DNA of 64,000 nucleotides, from contig JANSWO010000004.1 in NCBI GenBank assembly GCA_024743435.1, forward strand, positions 1-64,000, written 5' to 3'. Shown here one piece after another: positions 14,344-23,516 of the stretch. Both the position numbers and the translations under genes were made by a program. Every line of letters begins with the position of its first letter. The first letter of the stretch is position 1. The notes beneath the pieces are model-generated. The model did no database searches. It saw nothing but the letters and a program-made list of their open reading frames with translations, and was not told the DNA's origin. Origin of the DNA: Pseudomonadaceae bacterium (GTDB lineage: Bacteria > Pseudomonadota > Gammaproteobacteria > Pseudomonadales > Azotimanducaceae).

Positions 14344-15041
14344 CAGGCGTTTCCAATTACGCGAAATTCGATTCGACGGTTGCGCTCACGGCCATCGCTG
14401 GAGGTGTTGTCCGCCAGCGGTTGATCCTCACCGTAGCCTCGAGCAACGAGCGCGGCCTTGCCAACACCTCGCTTGATCATATGATCGCGCACCACTTCCG
14501 CTCGCCGCTGCGACAACTCACGATTGATTTCACTGTCGCCCTTATTGTCGGTATGGCCAGCAATCTCTACCTTGGCGCCGCAGGTGCGAACCGTCATGGC
14601 CAGCATGTCCAATAACTCGAAGCTGGCGGGCGAAAGCTCATCTCGGCCAGTGCGAAACAGTATCTGTTCGTCACTTAGGTATTCGTTAAGAACTCGCTGA
14701 CAACTTTCGCCAGAGGACAGAACCTCAATCTGGTTGTCTACACCAGTCACGCCAAACACCCCGGCTGCTTTCGCCTCCACAGCGTCTCGCGCACGAAAGT
14801 CCGGAGCCACGCCACCTAAACGGACAAACTGGCCGTCTACATCCACGGAGCTCCAGTACATGTCTTCATCGGCGATGGCGGCTACAACGCGCGTGCCGAT
14901 ATCTTCTTCTATGGAAGAGGCGTGACTGAAGAGACAGACAAAAATCAGGCACAGCAAACCCGCGCCGAGCGCGGTGCCGATTTCAAAATGACTGCGACCA
15001 AAATCCATGTGGTCCAACCGGGGACAAGTACAGTTGAGCAT
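14343..15041 (-). CDS. BON/OmpA-family peptidoglycan-binding protein
   Basis: 232 residues. N-terminal membrane segment (about 21-41, ALGAGLLCLIFVCLFSHA), then a BON-like region (EEDIGTRVVAAI...VFGVTGVDNQIEVLSSG). A C-terminal OmpA domain (about 125-230) has HTDNKG, NRELSQRRAEVV and GRERNRRIEFRV, the signature that binds diaminopimelate in peptidoglycan. It likely links the membrane to the cell wall. ATG 15041 gives a cysteine-containing start; ATG 15008 (MDFGRSH) is an alternative. Forms a coupled pair with the downstream coiled-coil gene. Confidence 0.87.
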   Translation of the reverse strand: MLNCTCPRLDHMDFGRSHFEIGTALGAGLLCLIFVCLFSHASSIEEDIGTRVVAAIADEDMYWSSVDVDGQFVRLGGVAPDFRARDAVEAKAAGVFGVTGVDNQIEVLSSGESCQRVLNEYLSDEQILFRTGRDELSPASFELLDMLAMTVRTCGAKVEIAGHTDNKGDSEINRELSQRRAEVVRDHMIKRGVGKAALVARGYGEDQPLADNTSSDGRERNRRIEFRVIGNA

Positions 15042-15125
15042 TGTCTTAGCTGGCGCTGGGTTTCGGTGTGCAGCAGGTCACAGTTTGAAAATCGCATCGA
15101 GGCGTCATCTGCGATACGGACAGGC

Positions 15126-15152
15126 AAAAAGGCGGCGCCTTGTAGGCGCCGC
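15126..15152 (-). terminator. Rho-independent terminator of the blaI-blaR1-tonB operon
   Basis: An 8-bp GC stem (GCGGCGCC 15132-15139 with GGCGCCGC 15145-15152) and a 5-nt loop are followed on the minus strand by a run of five T (15126-15130). It lies 25 bp after the tonB stop. Confidence 0.85.
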
Positions 15153-15176
15153 AAGCCACCGGAAATCGCTCAGTCT

Positions 15177-15788
15177 TTAGCCGTCTTCGAGTTCGAACAC
15201 GAGCCGGTGCAACACGCCATTCACCGCCACCGGTTCACCGTTCGCCACACTCGGCTTGTACTTGTAGCGCGCCACGGCCGCGAGAGCTGCTCGATCGAAC
15301 ACATTGCTTGGTTCCGCTTCAATGACGGTCGGGTTCACTACATTGCCGAGTGCGGAGATGCCAAACTCCACCACCACGTAGCCCTGAAGGCCCCGGCGCT
15401 TTGCGCGCTCAGGATATCTGGGTGTCACCGATACGATGGGCACGGCGCTGCCATCGCTGTAGGTATGCGCGGTTGGTTTGGTGCGCGCAGGGGGCTTGAA
15501 CAGAACTTCTGTACCAAGCTCCACGCCTGGATTTTCGCTGGATGCCACAGGCGGCTTGGGAGGATCCTGCTCCACCTTTTCAGGCGGCTCTACTTTCTTT
15601 GGCCGCTTCGTTAGCTCTGGCTCGTGTGTATCCATTGAGAAATCGAGTTGAACAACTTCGATCACTTCCTCAGGCGGCAGGTCGTCGTTGCTTATCAGTT
15701 GGCTCATCAACAGCAGCAGCCCAGCAGTAGTTGGGAGTGCTAAAAGAAAAGCCGGCAGAAGTCGTTTCCATCCAGTCATGTTGTTCAT
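15177..15788 (-). CDS. Energy transducer TonB-like protein
   Basis: 203 residues. One N-terminal membrane helix (about 9-30), a proline/lysine-rich periplasmic spacer (KRPKKVEPPEKVEQDPPKPP), and a C-terminal TonB domain with TPRYPERAKRRGLQGYVVVEFGI. Classical TonB couples the proton-motive force to outer-membrane receptors via ExbBD. No exbBD is nearby, and the gene is third in a blaI-M56 operon, so a dedicated role in envelope stress or receptor signalling is more likely. 24 bp separate it from the M56 gene. Confidence 0.85.
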   Translation of the reverse strand: MNNMTGWKRLLPAFLLALPTTAGLLLLMSQLISNDDLPPEEVIEVVQLDFSMDTHEPELTKRPKKVEPPEKVEQDPPKPPVASSENPGVELGTEVLFKPPARTKPTAHTYSDGSAVPIVSVTPRYPERAKRRGLQGYVVVEFGISALGNVVNPTVIEAEPSNVFDRAALAAVARYKYKPSVANGEPVAVNGVLHRLVFELEDG

Positions 15789-15812
15789 AGGAAGCCTCGC
15801 TTGTTGGTTCGC

Positions 15813-17177
15813 TCATGGCGAAGAGTCCGCGATGCGATAGCGATGGAGCACACGCATACGGGCACGGCTTTCTGGTGGCGAACCTGCAAGAGTGATTGCG
15901 GGTTCAAACTCGCTGCGCTCTATGGCGCTTAACGAGGCGCGCACAAAGGCGCGTGGGGTATGGTCAGAAACAATCCGGGGGCGAACGACACGCCCATCCT
16001 GCGCAATACCAAATTCAACCCAGACGTCCTTTTGCATACCGGCACGCAAGGCAGAACCTGGATAGATCGGTAGCTGGGGGCGTCGCATGGGTGAGGCGGT
16101 TGTTAACCGCGTTGGCACAAGCTGATCAAAACGGTCGATGTGGTAGTAATGCGCTGAGATGCGCGGCGCGGCGAATGCGCTGGCCACTTCGCTCGCCTGG
16201 CCAGGCTCTATCAGCGTGAGCTGGCGAACCTGGAAAGTCGATGAATCTGGCAGCCCGGTGAAGCGAACGCTGATCAAAAGGGGCAGTGCGACCAGCACGA
16301 TGAGCATGGCCCAGTACAGGCCATAAGTGTCCAGATCCTGCTGGCGCGGCGTGATGAAACGCTGAAGTCGAGCCAACAGTGCGTGAGAAAGGGCGGCCAT
16401 TGTGCCTCTCGGCCGCGCGTTTAGAGAACCACGGCTTGATGCCGTGTGCGCGGCGACGGCCAGCGCTTCACAATATGCAACGCCATCTGCGCAAACCTCT
16501 GCGGCACGATCATCACAACTTGCCTCGGCCGCCGCACGAAACCGATGAGGCAGCCAATGCATCCAGGGAATGAACCAGTAGGCCTTGGCCAGCAGTCGCC
16601 AGAACACCAGCCATACGTCATCGCGCCGGGCCAGGTGCACCACTTCGTGCGCTATCACGGCCTGAAGTGTTTCATTTGGCCACTCTCGAAACCGTTCCGG
16701 CAAAAGAATTACTCGGCCAGACAACGACGCCGCTGCAGGGCCAGCAATCCGCGGATCAATGGCAACTCGAACTCGGGAGGTGAGGCCAAGCGATGAACAC
16801 GCAGCCGCTAAGGCGCTAACAACGGAATCATCCTTTGCCTCGGAAAGGGCTCGAAGTCGCCAGTGGGTGCCGCCCAGTTGCAGGCATTCCCCGGCAATCA
16901 GCACAACAGAAACCAAACCGACCGCGCCAACCAGGAGAGCGGGCAGCTCGCCAGGCAAAGGCCAATACGCTACCGGTTCAACAGGTAGCGACCACAGCAC
17001 GCCATGCTGGCTAATGAGAACGACGCTGACCACGATGAGACCTACCGAAGCCAAGGCCAGGAACGCCCGTTCGCTGGTGGCGTTCGAGCGAAACAGCACA
17101 AGCGATGCCAGACCAACAGCAGCGGTCATACACAGAAGCTGGGCAAGCACCCGAACTGATGCAAGCCCTTCGATCAT
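15813..17177 (-). CDS. M56/BlaR1-type membrane metallopeptidase with C-terminal TonB domain
   Basis: 454 residues. Four to five membrane helices frame a cytoplasmic zinc protease with HEVVH at about 177-181 and the downstream EASCDDRAAEV segment that supplies the third ligand. A last helix is followed by a periplasmic region ending in a TonB-like domain (YPGSALRAGMQKDVWVEFGIAQDGRVV). BlaR1 carries a beta-lactam sensor there instead; here it is replaced, so the signal is not obviously a beta-lactam. It should inactivate the BlaI repressor encoded just upstream. Overlaps blaI by 4 bp. Confidence 0.88.
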   Translation of the reverse strand: MIEGLASVRVLAQLLCMTAAVGLASLVLFRSNATSERAFLALASVGLIVVSVVLISQHGVLWSLPVEPVAYWPLPGELPALLVGAVGLVSVVLIAGECLQLGGTHWRLRALSEAKDDSVVSALAAACSSLGLTSRVRVAIDPRIAGPAAASLSGRVILLPERFREWPNETLQAVIAHEVVHLARRDDVWLVFWRLLAKAYWFIPWMHWLPHRFRAAAEASCDDRAAEVCADGVAYCEALAVAAHTASSRGSLNARPRGTMAALSHALLARLQRFITPRQQDLDTYGLYWAMLIVLVALPLLISVRFTGLPDSSTFQVRQLTLIEPGQASEVASAFAAPRISAHYYHIDRFDQLVPTRLTTASPMRRPQLPIYPGSALRAGMQKDVWVEFGIAQDGRVVRPRIVSDHTPRAFVRASLSAIERSEFEPAITLAGSPPESRARMRVLHRYRIADSSP

Positions 17178-17572
17178 GGTTGGCGCTCCCCTTTCTGCTT
17201 GTCGCGCAGCTGATCTAGAACCACCTCGATCGCTGCTAGCTCGTCAGCGTCAATCTCATCGGCTTCGCCCAGCAATCCAAGCACGGCATCAGTGGGTGAA
17301 CCGGAGAAAAAGGTATTGATCAATCGGCGGGCGGCGCCCTGGCTTGCGGTGGCCTTGTCCACGCTTGGCCGATACAGATAACGATTGCCGCAGCGCCGGT
17401 GTTGCACATGACCTTTGGCTAACAGGGTGTTGAGCTGCGCCCGAACGGTGGAGTAGCTCGGGTTGCCCGGCAGGTGGCCTTGCACATCGGCGACGGCGGC
17501 TTCGGTCTCGAGCGCGTAGAGCACATCAATAATCTGACGCTCGCGCCGAGATAGTTGTTGCGGATCGGTCAT
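17174..17572 (-). CDS. blaI: BlaI/MecI/CopY-family transcriptional repressor
   Basis: 132 residues. Winged-helix N-terminal domain (SRRERQIIDVLYALETEAAVADVQGHLPGNPSYSTVRAQLNTLLAKGHVQHRR) and a C-terminal dimerisation region (AARRLINTFFSGSPTDAVLGLL), the full BlaI layout. It should bind the tandem inverted repeats at 17614-17648 and repress itself, the M56 peptidase and tonB until the peptidase cleaves it. Stop and the next start overlap (ATGA type). Confidence 0.92.
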   Translation of the reverse strand: MTDPQQLSRRERQIIDVLYALETEAAVADVQGHLPGNPSYSTVRAQLNTLLAKGHVQHRRCGNRYLYRPSVDKATASQGAARRLINTFFSGSPTDAVLGLLGEADEIDADELAAIEVVLDQLRDKQKGERQP

Positions 17573-17613
17573 GCAAGCTCACCTGAACCCAGGCGTCGGT
17601 CTGGGAGGCCCGA

Positions 17614-17648
17614 GTGCTACTTAAATAGCACTGCTATTTTTTTAGCAC
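17614..17648. promoter_or_regulatory. Candidate BlaI operator
   Basis: GTGCTA-6-TAGCAC is a perfect dyad (17614-17631). It runs straight into TGCTA-N6-TAGCAC (17632-17648), giving tandem interlocked inverted repeats about 42 bp before the blaI start. Position and dyad symmetry fit an autoregulatory operator; the motif differs from the TACA/TGTA core of classical bla operators. Confidence 0.6.
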
Positions 17649-17707
17649 CAAGGAGCAACAAGCTCAAGGTGATTGGGGGGCTATCGGGGATATTGTCGGA
17701 CAATGGT

Positions 17708-17727
17708 GCGGCTCCGACAGGAGCCGC
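17708..17727 (-). terminator. Hairpin after the DUF6489 gene
   Basis: Perfect 8-bp stem GCGGCTCC/GGAGCCGC with loop GACA, 7 bp after the stop codon of the minus-strand gene at 17735. No T-run. Confidence 0.5.
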
Positions 17728-17734
17728 AGGACAC

Positions 17735-17989
17735 TCAGCCCTCAGATTTGGGCTTGGATGAGCCAGCGCTGACCAGCGAAGCGAGCAGCTTCTGGTAGGC
17801 CTCGATCGACTGGGCGCCACCGGTAATAGCGGCCTGCATGAGCTGCTGCACGCCTTTACCGGACAAGCCATCTTCGATCCGGCCTTGCAGCTGATTGATG
17901 ACTTCCTGCTGCATGCCAGAAAAGTCTGGCAAACCAAAGAGTTCGCGCATCTCTTGTGGGGTCAGGTCGACATCAATGCTGATTTTCAT
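17735..17989 (-). CDS. DUF6489-family small protein
   Basis: 84 residues, MKISIDVDLTPQEMRELFGLPDFSGMQQEVINQLQ..., matching my memory of the DUF6489 family, often found beside phaR in marine gammaproteobacteria. The C-terminal amphipathic helices (GVQQLMQAAITGGAQSIEAYQKLLASLV) resemble phasin-type or PHA-granule-associated segments. With the divergent phaR a PHA-related role is plausible but unproven. Confidence 0.78.
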   Translation of the reverse strand: MKISIDVDLTPQEMRELFGLPDFSGMQQEVINQLQGRIEDGLSGKGVQQLMQAAITGGAQSIEAYQKLLASLVSAGSSKPKSEG

Positions 17990-18055
17990 GCTCGTTTCCG
18001 CACTGCAAAATGTAGGCTACTATCCTACTCCTTCTCACCGCCCGGGGGCCGTTTC

Positions 18056-18550
18056 TTGCGAGTCCTGAAGAAATATCCGAATCGCCGTCTCTACGACACC
18101 GAAAAAAGTGAATATGTAACGGTGGAAGACGTGCGCCAGATGGTGCTCGCAAAACAGCAGATCAAAGTGCTGGATTCCAAAACCGGCAACGATCTGACTC
18201 GCTCGGTGCTGCTGCAGATCATCGCAGACCAGGAAGCTATGGGGCACGAGCCACTGCTGACCAACAAGGTTCTCGAGCAAATCATCCGTTTCTACGGCGA
18301 CAACATGTCCTCGTTCTTCTCTCGCTACATGGAACAGAGCATCGCCAACTTTCTGGACATGAGGGATCAGTGGGAACGCCGGGTATCAGACGTCTTCAAC
18401 ACGAACCCTCTGAGCTTCCTGCAGCAGATGGCGGATCAGAACCGACGCTTTGTGAGCACCCTGTTGCAGGGCGTCGATCCATCACGTAGCCGTAAAGCGG
18501 GCAGCAAGCCAGGCGCTAAAAACACCGAGCCCGCTGACGGCGAGAACTGA
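18056..18550 (+). CDS. phaR: Polyhydroxyalkanoate synthesis repressor PhaR
   Basis: About 164 residues from the TTG at 18056. The family begins at this point (RVLKKYPNRRLYDTEKSEYVTVEDV), the PHB/PHA accumulation DNA-binding domain; a second conserved region is SFFSRYMEQSIANFLDMRDQWERRV. PhaR represses phasin and PHA genes and binds PHA granules. The frame is open further upstream but overlaps the divergent DUF6489 gene, so I reject the longer form. The start codon is a guess between TTG here and none better. Confidence 0.88.
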   Translation: MRVLKKYPNRRLYDTEKSEYVTVEDVRQMVLAKQQIKVLDSKTGNDLTRSVLLQIIADQEAMGHEPLLTNKVLEQIIRFYGDNMSSFFSRYMEQSIANFLDMRDQWERRVSDVFNTNPLSFLQQMADQNRRFVSTLLQGVDPSRSRKAGSKPGAKNTEPADGEN

Positions 18551-18551
18551 C

Positions 18552-19433
18552 ATGGCAGCAGTCACGAGCATCGATGTCGAGCTGGGTGAGCTCACATTTC
18601 CGGTTTTAGTGTGCGGTGAGGAGTCGGCCCCGGCTCTTCTGTGCATCCACGGCTTTCCGGATAACCCGAATACGTTTCGCCATCAGTTCGAGCCACTGGC
18701 GAGCGCTGGCTATCGGGTTATCGCACCCACGTTGCGTGGTTACGCGCCGAGCAACATTCCCGCCAATGGTTGTTATCAAACGGTTGCCTGCGCCTGGGAT
18801 AACCTGGCGATAATGGAGGCGCTGGGGATCGATCAAGCGGCGGTATACGGCCACGACTGGGGCTCCCCCATCGCGAGCGCAATGGCGGTTTTAGCGCCAG
18901 AGCGAGTGCGCAAATTGATCACCAGCGCTGTGCCCTACGGGCCGGGTGTGAGCACGGCTTTTGTCACCAACGCCGAACAGCAACGACGCAGCTGGTACAT
19001 GTTCTTCTTTCAGATGCCATTCGCCGAGGCCGCTGTCGCCTTTGACGACTACGCCTACATCCGCCGCTTGTGGCGGGAATGGTCACCCACCTGGGAGTTG
19101 CCCGACGATGCGCTGAGCGATGTCATCACAACGCTTGCGCAGCCAGATGTGCTGACGGCAGCCTTGGGCTACTACCGGGCGGCCTTCGGTGGCGTCGGGC
19201 ACGACCAAGCGTATGCAAACGATGAGGCGAAACTGGGATCGCCCATCACGGTACCCGCACTGCACTTCCAGGGCACGGCCGATGGCTGCATGGGTCCCGA
19301 GCTCACCGAGGGTATGAGCGCGTACTTCGAAGCTGGCCTCGAGCTGCACCTGCTGGACGATATCGGCCACTTCGTGCACGCCGAGGCGCCAGACGTGTTC
19401 AACGAAAAGATAATTGAGTTTTTGGCGCGCTGA
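18552..19433 (+). CDS. Epoxide-hydrolase/dehalogenase-like alpha/beta hydrolase
   Basis: 293 residues. HGFPDNP (33-39) forms the oxyanion-hole region. The nucleophile elbow is GHDWGS with Asp102, as in epoxide hydrolases and haloalkane dehalogenases rather than Ser as in esterases. His273 in GHFVHAEAP is the catalytic base, and GTADGCMG lies near the acid position. The cap domain (about 135-215) is rich in aromatic residues. One base after the phaR stop, so probably co-transcribed. Substrate not predictable. Confidence 0.87.
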   Translation: MAAVTSIDVELGELTFPVLVCGEESAPALLCIHGFPDNPNTFRHQFEPLASAGYRVIAPTLRGYAPSNIPANGCYQTVACAWDNLAIMEALGIDQAAVYGHDWGSPIASAMAVLAPERVRKLITSAVPYGPGVSTAFVTNAEQQRRSWYMFFFQMPFAEAAVAFDDYAYIRRLWREWSPTWELPDDALSDVITTLAQPDVLTAALGYYRAAFGGVGHDQAYANDEAKLGSPITVPALHFQGTADGCMGPELTEGMSAYFEAGLELHLLDDIGHFVHAEAPDVFNEKIIEFLAR

Positions 19434-19491
19434 GCTGATTTGGGCGCAGGCGCATCTGCAGCTGAGGCAACGCAAAAACGGGAAAGGGAAA

Positions 19492-19507
19492 GCCGGCCGA
19501 GGCCGGC
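19492..19507. other. Palindromic hairpin before the PQQ dehydrogenase
   Basis: GCCGGC-CGAG-GCCGGC between the hydrolase stop (19433) and the dehydrogenase start. It may end the phaR-hydrolase transcript or sit in the dehydrogenase leader. Confidence 0.45.
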
Positions 19508-19525
19508 AGTAAAATGAGGGGAACT

Positions 19526-21784
19526 ATGAATAAGGTATTCGGCATCAAGCCGGCCGCCACATCGTGGCTAGCCATTGGCTTGCTCAGCCTCACGGCAATC
19601 GGGTGTGGCGACAGCGGGAAAGAGACAGCAGCACCTGAAACAGCGTCGGCAGAAACCTCCGCTGACAGTCGGGCAGACCACATTCGCAAGACCACCGCCA
19701 CGATCAATGGCACCCGAATTCAGGCAGCGGCGTCCAGCGAGCCCGGTAACTGGCTGGCACACGGCCGAACCTACGATGAGCAGCGCTATAGTCCGCTGAA
19801 ACAGATCAATACCGAAACCGCGTCCGATCTTGGCCTCGCCTGGTATTGGGATACGGGCACAACGCGCGGTCTTGAATCCACACCGATCGTGGTGGATGGC
19901 GTGATGTACAACTCGGGTTCCTGGAGCATGGTCTGGGCACACGATGCCGTCACTGGGGAACTGCTCTGGGAATACGACCCCCAGGTTCCGCGCGAATGGG
20001 GCGTCTACGCATGCTGTGACGTGGTCAATCGTGGCGTCGCACTCTGGCAGGGCAAGGTCTATGTAGGCACCATCGACGGTCGCCTGGTCGCGCTCGATGC
20101 GGCAACGGGCGATGTCGTGTGGGATGTGAAGACAACCCCGGAAGGCAAGCCATACACAATCACCGGTGCGCCGCGCGTGGTGAAAGGCAAGGTGATCATC
20201 GGTAACGGCGGCGCAGAGTACGGCGTTCGCGGCTATATCACAGCCTATGACGCTGACACTGGTGATGAAGAGTGGCGTTTCTACACCGTACCCGGCGATC
20301 CAACGAAGCCATTCGAAAACCCGGCGATGGAGCACGCTGCATCAACCTGGCGGGGTGGCGAATGGTGGAAAGTCGGAGGCGGCGGCACCGTCTGGGACTC
20401 CATGGCATTTGATCCGGAGCTGGACCTGCTGTACGTGGGCACGGGCAATGGCTCACCGTGGAATCGCTACATCCGCAGCCCCGGTGGTGGTGACAATCTT
20501 TACGTCTCCTCCATCCTTGCGATTGATCCCGATAACGGCGCATTGGTCTGGCACTACCAGACCACACCCGGCGACTCCTGGGACTACACGGCAACCCAGC
20601 ACATGATCCTGGCGGAACTCACCATCGATGGCGAACCGCGCGATGTGCTGATGCAGGCGCCGAAGAATGGCTTCTTCTACGTGATCGACCGCAAGACCGG
20701 TGAGTTCATCTCAGCCGAAAACTACGTACCGGTTACCTGGGCCACTCACATCGACAAAGAAACCGGGCGTCCCGTAGAGAATCCGGAGGCGCAGTATGCG
20801 AACGAGACGAAGCTCGTCTTCCCCGCTCCATACGGCGGCCATAACTGGCACCCCATGGCCTACAACCAGGACACAGGGCTGGTCTACATTCCGGCATTGG
20901 ACATTCCGTTCGCATACGGCCAGGACAATGCCTTCAAATACAACGAGCGCACCTGGAACACGGGCGTCGACGTTACGCAGACATCGCCACCAAAAGATCC
21001 GGACACCCTCGCAGCCGCCCTGGGCATGGTGAAGGGCCACCTCTCAGCCTGGGATCCGGTAAACCAGAAAGAAGTCTGGCGCGTACAGCACGAGATGTCC
21101 TGGAACGGCGGCGTGCTGACCACGGCTGGCAACCTGGTGTTTCAGGGCCGGGCCGATGGCCACTTCGCCGCCTATGCGGCCGATACCGGTGAGATGGTGT
21201 GGGAAGCACCGGTGCACGTCGGCATCATCGCGGCCCCAGTTTCCTTCGAAGTTGACGGCACACAGTACGTCTCCGTTGTTGCCGGTTGGGGTGGCGCCTA
21301 CGCGCTGGCATCGGGGGTTCCACGACACAAGTCGAACGTACTCACCGAAGGCCGGATACTGACCTTCAAGGTTGGTGGAGACGTTGAATTGCCCGAGCCG
21401 CAGGTCACGTATCTGGACATTCCAACGCCGCCTGCATCGGATGCATCGGAAGCAGTCATCGCCCAGGGCGATACGCTCTACCACACACAATGCTCGGTGT
21501 GTCACGGCCCAGGCGTCATCGCCTCGGGAGGTAGCCTGCCGGACTTGCGCTACTCAAGCGCCGCGGTTCATGACAGCTGGAATGCTATCGTTCGTGACGG
21601 TGCATACACCGGTAAAGGCATGGCTGGGTTTGCCGAGGTGCTGACGGTTGAAGAATCGAATGCGATTCAAGCCTACGTCATCTCTGCGACCAACCTCGCC
21701 ATCGAGATGTGCAAAGGTGACTATCGCGAGAACTATCCGGAGACGGTCGGCAACGCCTGCGTAAGAGCTAGCGTCGAGCCTTAG
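19526..21784 (+). CDS. PQQ-dependent quinohaemoprotein alcohol dehydrogenase
   Basis: 752 residues from ATG 19526, preferred over 19514 because GAGGGG lies 5 nt before it. Lipobox-like TAIGC (Cys27) suggests a lipoprotein. The beta-propeller carries W-docking repeats and the vicinal disulfide CC at about 163-164 that stacks on PQQ. The catalytic Asp is in [10 protein letters not shown]; the residue two positions later is Thr, not Asp, so calcium rather than a lanthanide is expected. A C-terminal cytochrome c domain has CSVCH (about 656) and GMAGF as Met ligand. It oxidises alcohols in the periplasm and passes electrons to c-type cytochromes. No PQQ synthesis genes nearby. Confidence 0.92.
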   Translation: MNKVFGIKPAATSWLAIGLLSLTAIGCGDSGKETAAPETASAETSADSRADHIRKTTATINGTRIQAAASSEPGNWLAHGRTYDEQRYSPLKQINTETASDLGLAWYWDTGTTRGLESTPIVVDGVMYNSGSWSMVWAHDAVTGELLWEYDPQVPREWGVYACCDVVNRGVALWQGKVYVGTIDGRLVALDAATGDVVWDVKTTPEGKPYTITGAPRVVKGKVIIGNGGAEYGVRGYITAYDADTGDEEWRFYTVPGDPTKPFENPAMEHAASTWRGGEWWKVGGGGTVWDSMAFDPELDLLYVGTGNGSPWNRYIRSPGGGDNLYVSSILAIDPDNGALVWHYQTTPGDSWDYTATQHMILAELTIDGEPRDVLMQAPKNGFFYVIDRKTGEFISAENYVPVTWATHIDKETGRPVENPEAQYANETKLVFPAPYGGHNWHPMAYNQDTGLVYIPALDIPFAYGQDNAFKYNERTWNTGVDVTQTSPPKDPDTLAAALGMVKGHLSAWDPVNQKEVWRVQHEMSWNGGVLTTAGNLVFQGRADGHFAAYAADTGEMVWEAPVHVGIIAAPVSFEVDGTQYVSVVAGWGGAYALASGVPRHKSNVLTEGRILTFKVGGDVELPEPQVTYLDIPTPPASDASEAVIAQGDTLYHTQCSVCHGPGVIASGGSLPDLRYSSAAVHDSWNAIVRDGAYTGKGMAGFAEVLTVEESNAIQAYVISATNLAIEMCKGDYRENYPETVGNACVRASVEP

Positions 21785-21795
21785 AACGCGGACAA

Positions 21796-21847
21796 GGCGC
21801 CGAAAGGCGCCGAGCAAAACAATGGCGACAACAAGGCCGCCATTGTT
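21796..21847. terminator. Double hairpin, bidirectional terminator
   Basis: GGCGCC-GAAA-GGCGCC (21796-21811) is a GNRA-capped stem. Next, AACAATGGCG (21818-21827) pairs with CGCCATTGTT (21838-21847). It lies between the convergent PQQ dehydrogenase and EEP nuclease genes. Confidence 0.75.
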
Positions 21848-21854
21848 GTTTCTT

Positions 21855-22793
21855 CTAGGCGGTGAGCTTCACCGCCTTCTCTTCCTCAGCGACTTGAACG
21901 GTAACGGCGATCGGCCGATGGTCCGATAACGTTACGTCCAACACCTCGTAATCTTTCAGCGCAAGCCCTGGCGTTACAAGCACATGGTCGAGCGCGACTT
22001 CAGGCCGCCAACTGGGGTACGTCGGTTCAACCTGTTCGGCGGGAGCCAACAGAGTGTCTCGCAGGGGCGATGTGAACAGCAGCTCGCCGAGGTGACTATT
22101 CAAGTCGCCCATCACGATCACGTGCTGCTCAGCGCCGATGAGCTCTCGAACGTAGGCCAGCTGGCGATCTCGTGAGCGAGTTCCCAGCGACAGGTGCAGC
22201 TGCACCACCAACACGTCTTGATCGCCAACCTTTACCCTCGCGGCAATCGCACCGCGGCCCGGGATCATGCCGGGGAGTTTGTGGTCTTGCAGACTATCCA
22301 AAGCAACCCGGCTGAGAAGACCGTTGCCATGTTGAGCAATCGGCCCCAGATCTCGGTTGCGCTGAGCGTACCAGTACGGAAAGTTACCCTGCATGGCAAG
22401 GTATTGGACCTGGTTCATATAGCCGCTGCGGATGGAGCCGATGTCCACTTCCTGCAGAGCCACGACGTCGAAGTCTGCAACCACATCGGCGATGCGCCGA
22501 AGATTGCGCAGCCGAGCTTCGTGCGGCAGCACATGCTTCCAGCCATTCGTCACATAGTGGCGATACTTTTTGGTGGTGATTCCCACCTGGATGTTAAACG
22601 ACAGAAACCGCAGCGTGTCTGAGGCGCCAAGCCCAGGCAGATTGCCCGGCGTAAGCTCAGGCAGCACTTCAGAGCCAAATCCGTTTGATTGATTACGGTT
22701 CCAGGGCAACACGACGCCAGCATCCAGTCCAGAGCGACCTACCCTAGACTGCTGCTTCGATTGGAACTGTGGAACGTGTGGCACTTTCTGCAA
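21855..22793 (-). CDS. Endonuclease/exonuclease/phosphatase-family protein
   Basis: 312 residues. EEP motifs in order: LSFNIQVG (about 64-71), VVALQEVD (metal-binding Glu), GNGLLSR, VVQLHLSLGTRSRDRQ, VMGDLNSH, and C-terminal SDHRPIAV. No signal peptide. A Mg-dependent phosphodiesterase acting on nucleic acid or lipid headgroups; similar genes sit beside dsbA in Pseudomonas. The first about 55 residues are poorly conserved in appearance and the true start may be internal. Confidence 0.85.
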   Translation of the reverse strand: MQKVPHVPQFQSKQQSRVGRSGLDAGVVLPWNRNQSNGFGSEVLPELTPGNLPGLGASDTLRFLSFNIQVGITTKKYRHYVTNGWKHVLPHEARLRNLRRIADVVADFDVVALQEVDIGSIRSGYMNQVQYLAMQGNFPYWYAQRNRDLGPIAQHGNGLLSRVALDSLQDHKLPGMIPGRGAIAARVKVGDQDVLVVQLHLSLGTRSRDRQLAYVRELIGAEQHVIVMGDLNSHLGELLFTSPLRDTLLAPAEQVEPTYPSWRPEVALDHVLVTPGLALKDYEVLDVTLSDHRPIAVTVQVAEEEKAVKLTA

Positions 22794-22853
22794 CTTCTAA
22801 CAAGTGCTCAGGCGGAAAATCGCGGGAGCGTAGACCAAATCTCGAAACTCAAC

Positions 22854-23516
22854 TCAACTCTCTGCGTCGGCAGCCTCATCGACTTCGGCGCTCGCTGATT
22901 CCGCAAGCTCCTTTGCAACGAGATAGTCCACAACCTGCAACATGCGTGTGTTGTTGCCCGCGCTTTTGCCGTCGATCAGATACTTGCCAGCGACAACCAT
23001 GCTGGGAACACCCGTTACTCCGTAGGCGCGCCCGTGGGCATCGGCTTGCTGCACGCGTCCGCGTACGCCGAACGAGTTGAACACCTGCAGAAATTCTTTC
23101 GGCTCAACACCCGCTGCATCTTCGAATACTGACGCCAACACATCCGGGTCTCTCACGTCCCGGCGCTGCTCATGAATCGCCTTGAACAGGGGCGCATGAA
23201 CGGCGTCGATAACCTGCATCGCCTCACCGGCGTAGAAAGCCTGGGCGAGCAGTGCCCAGGTATTGTTGAAGATTGCTGGCACGCGCCGAAAGCTGACGTC
23301 GGTGGTTTGCTGGGCCTTCCAGGCATCTAAGGCCGGATCAAATGCATAGCAATGGACACAGGCATAGGAAAATACCTCGACCACCTCGACACCACTGTCC
23401 GCTGCGGACTCAACTGGCACGTCCAGAACCTTGTAGTGCTCACCGGCAACCCAATCCTCGGCTAGCGCGTTAAGGCTCATTAGCACGAGTAGCGCAGGTG
23501 CGAGCAGAATTCTCAT
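22854..23516 (-). CDS. dsbA: Thiol:disulfide interchange protein DsbA
   Basis: About 220 residues from ATG 23516 (MRILLAPALLVLMSLNALA signal peptide); the frame is open 31 codons further upstream, but that would bury the signal. Thioredoxin fold with active site CVHC (Cys53, Cys56) and cis-Pro loop TGVPSMVV. Introduces disulfides into periplasmic proteins and is reoxidised by DsbB. CVHC instead of CPHC is known in some DsbA proteins (for example Neisseria). Adjacent to cytochrome c4 as in Pseudomonas. Confidence 0.93.
   Translation of the reverse strand: MRILLAPALLVLMSLNALAEDWVAGEHYKVLDVPVESAADSGVEVVEVFSYACVHCYAFDPALDAWKAQQTTDVSFRRVPAIFNNTWALLAQAFYAGEAMQVIDAVHAPLFKAIHEQRRDVRDPDVLASVFEDAAGVEPKEFLQVFNSFGVRGRVQQADAHGRAYGVTGVPSMVVAGKYLIDGKSAGNNTRMLQVVDYLVAKELAESASAEVDEAADAES

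Noticed and set aside
17885-18055. Long N-terminal form of PhaR starting at 17885
   Set aside because: It would overlap the divergent DUF6489 gene, and the known family begins at the KKYPNRRLYDT motif.
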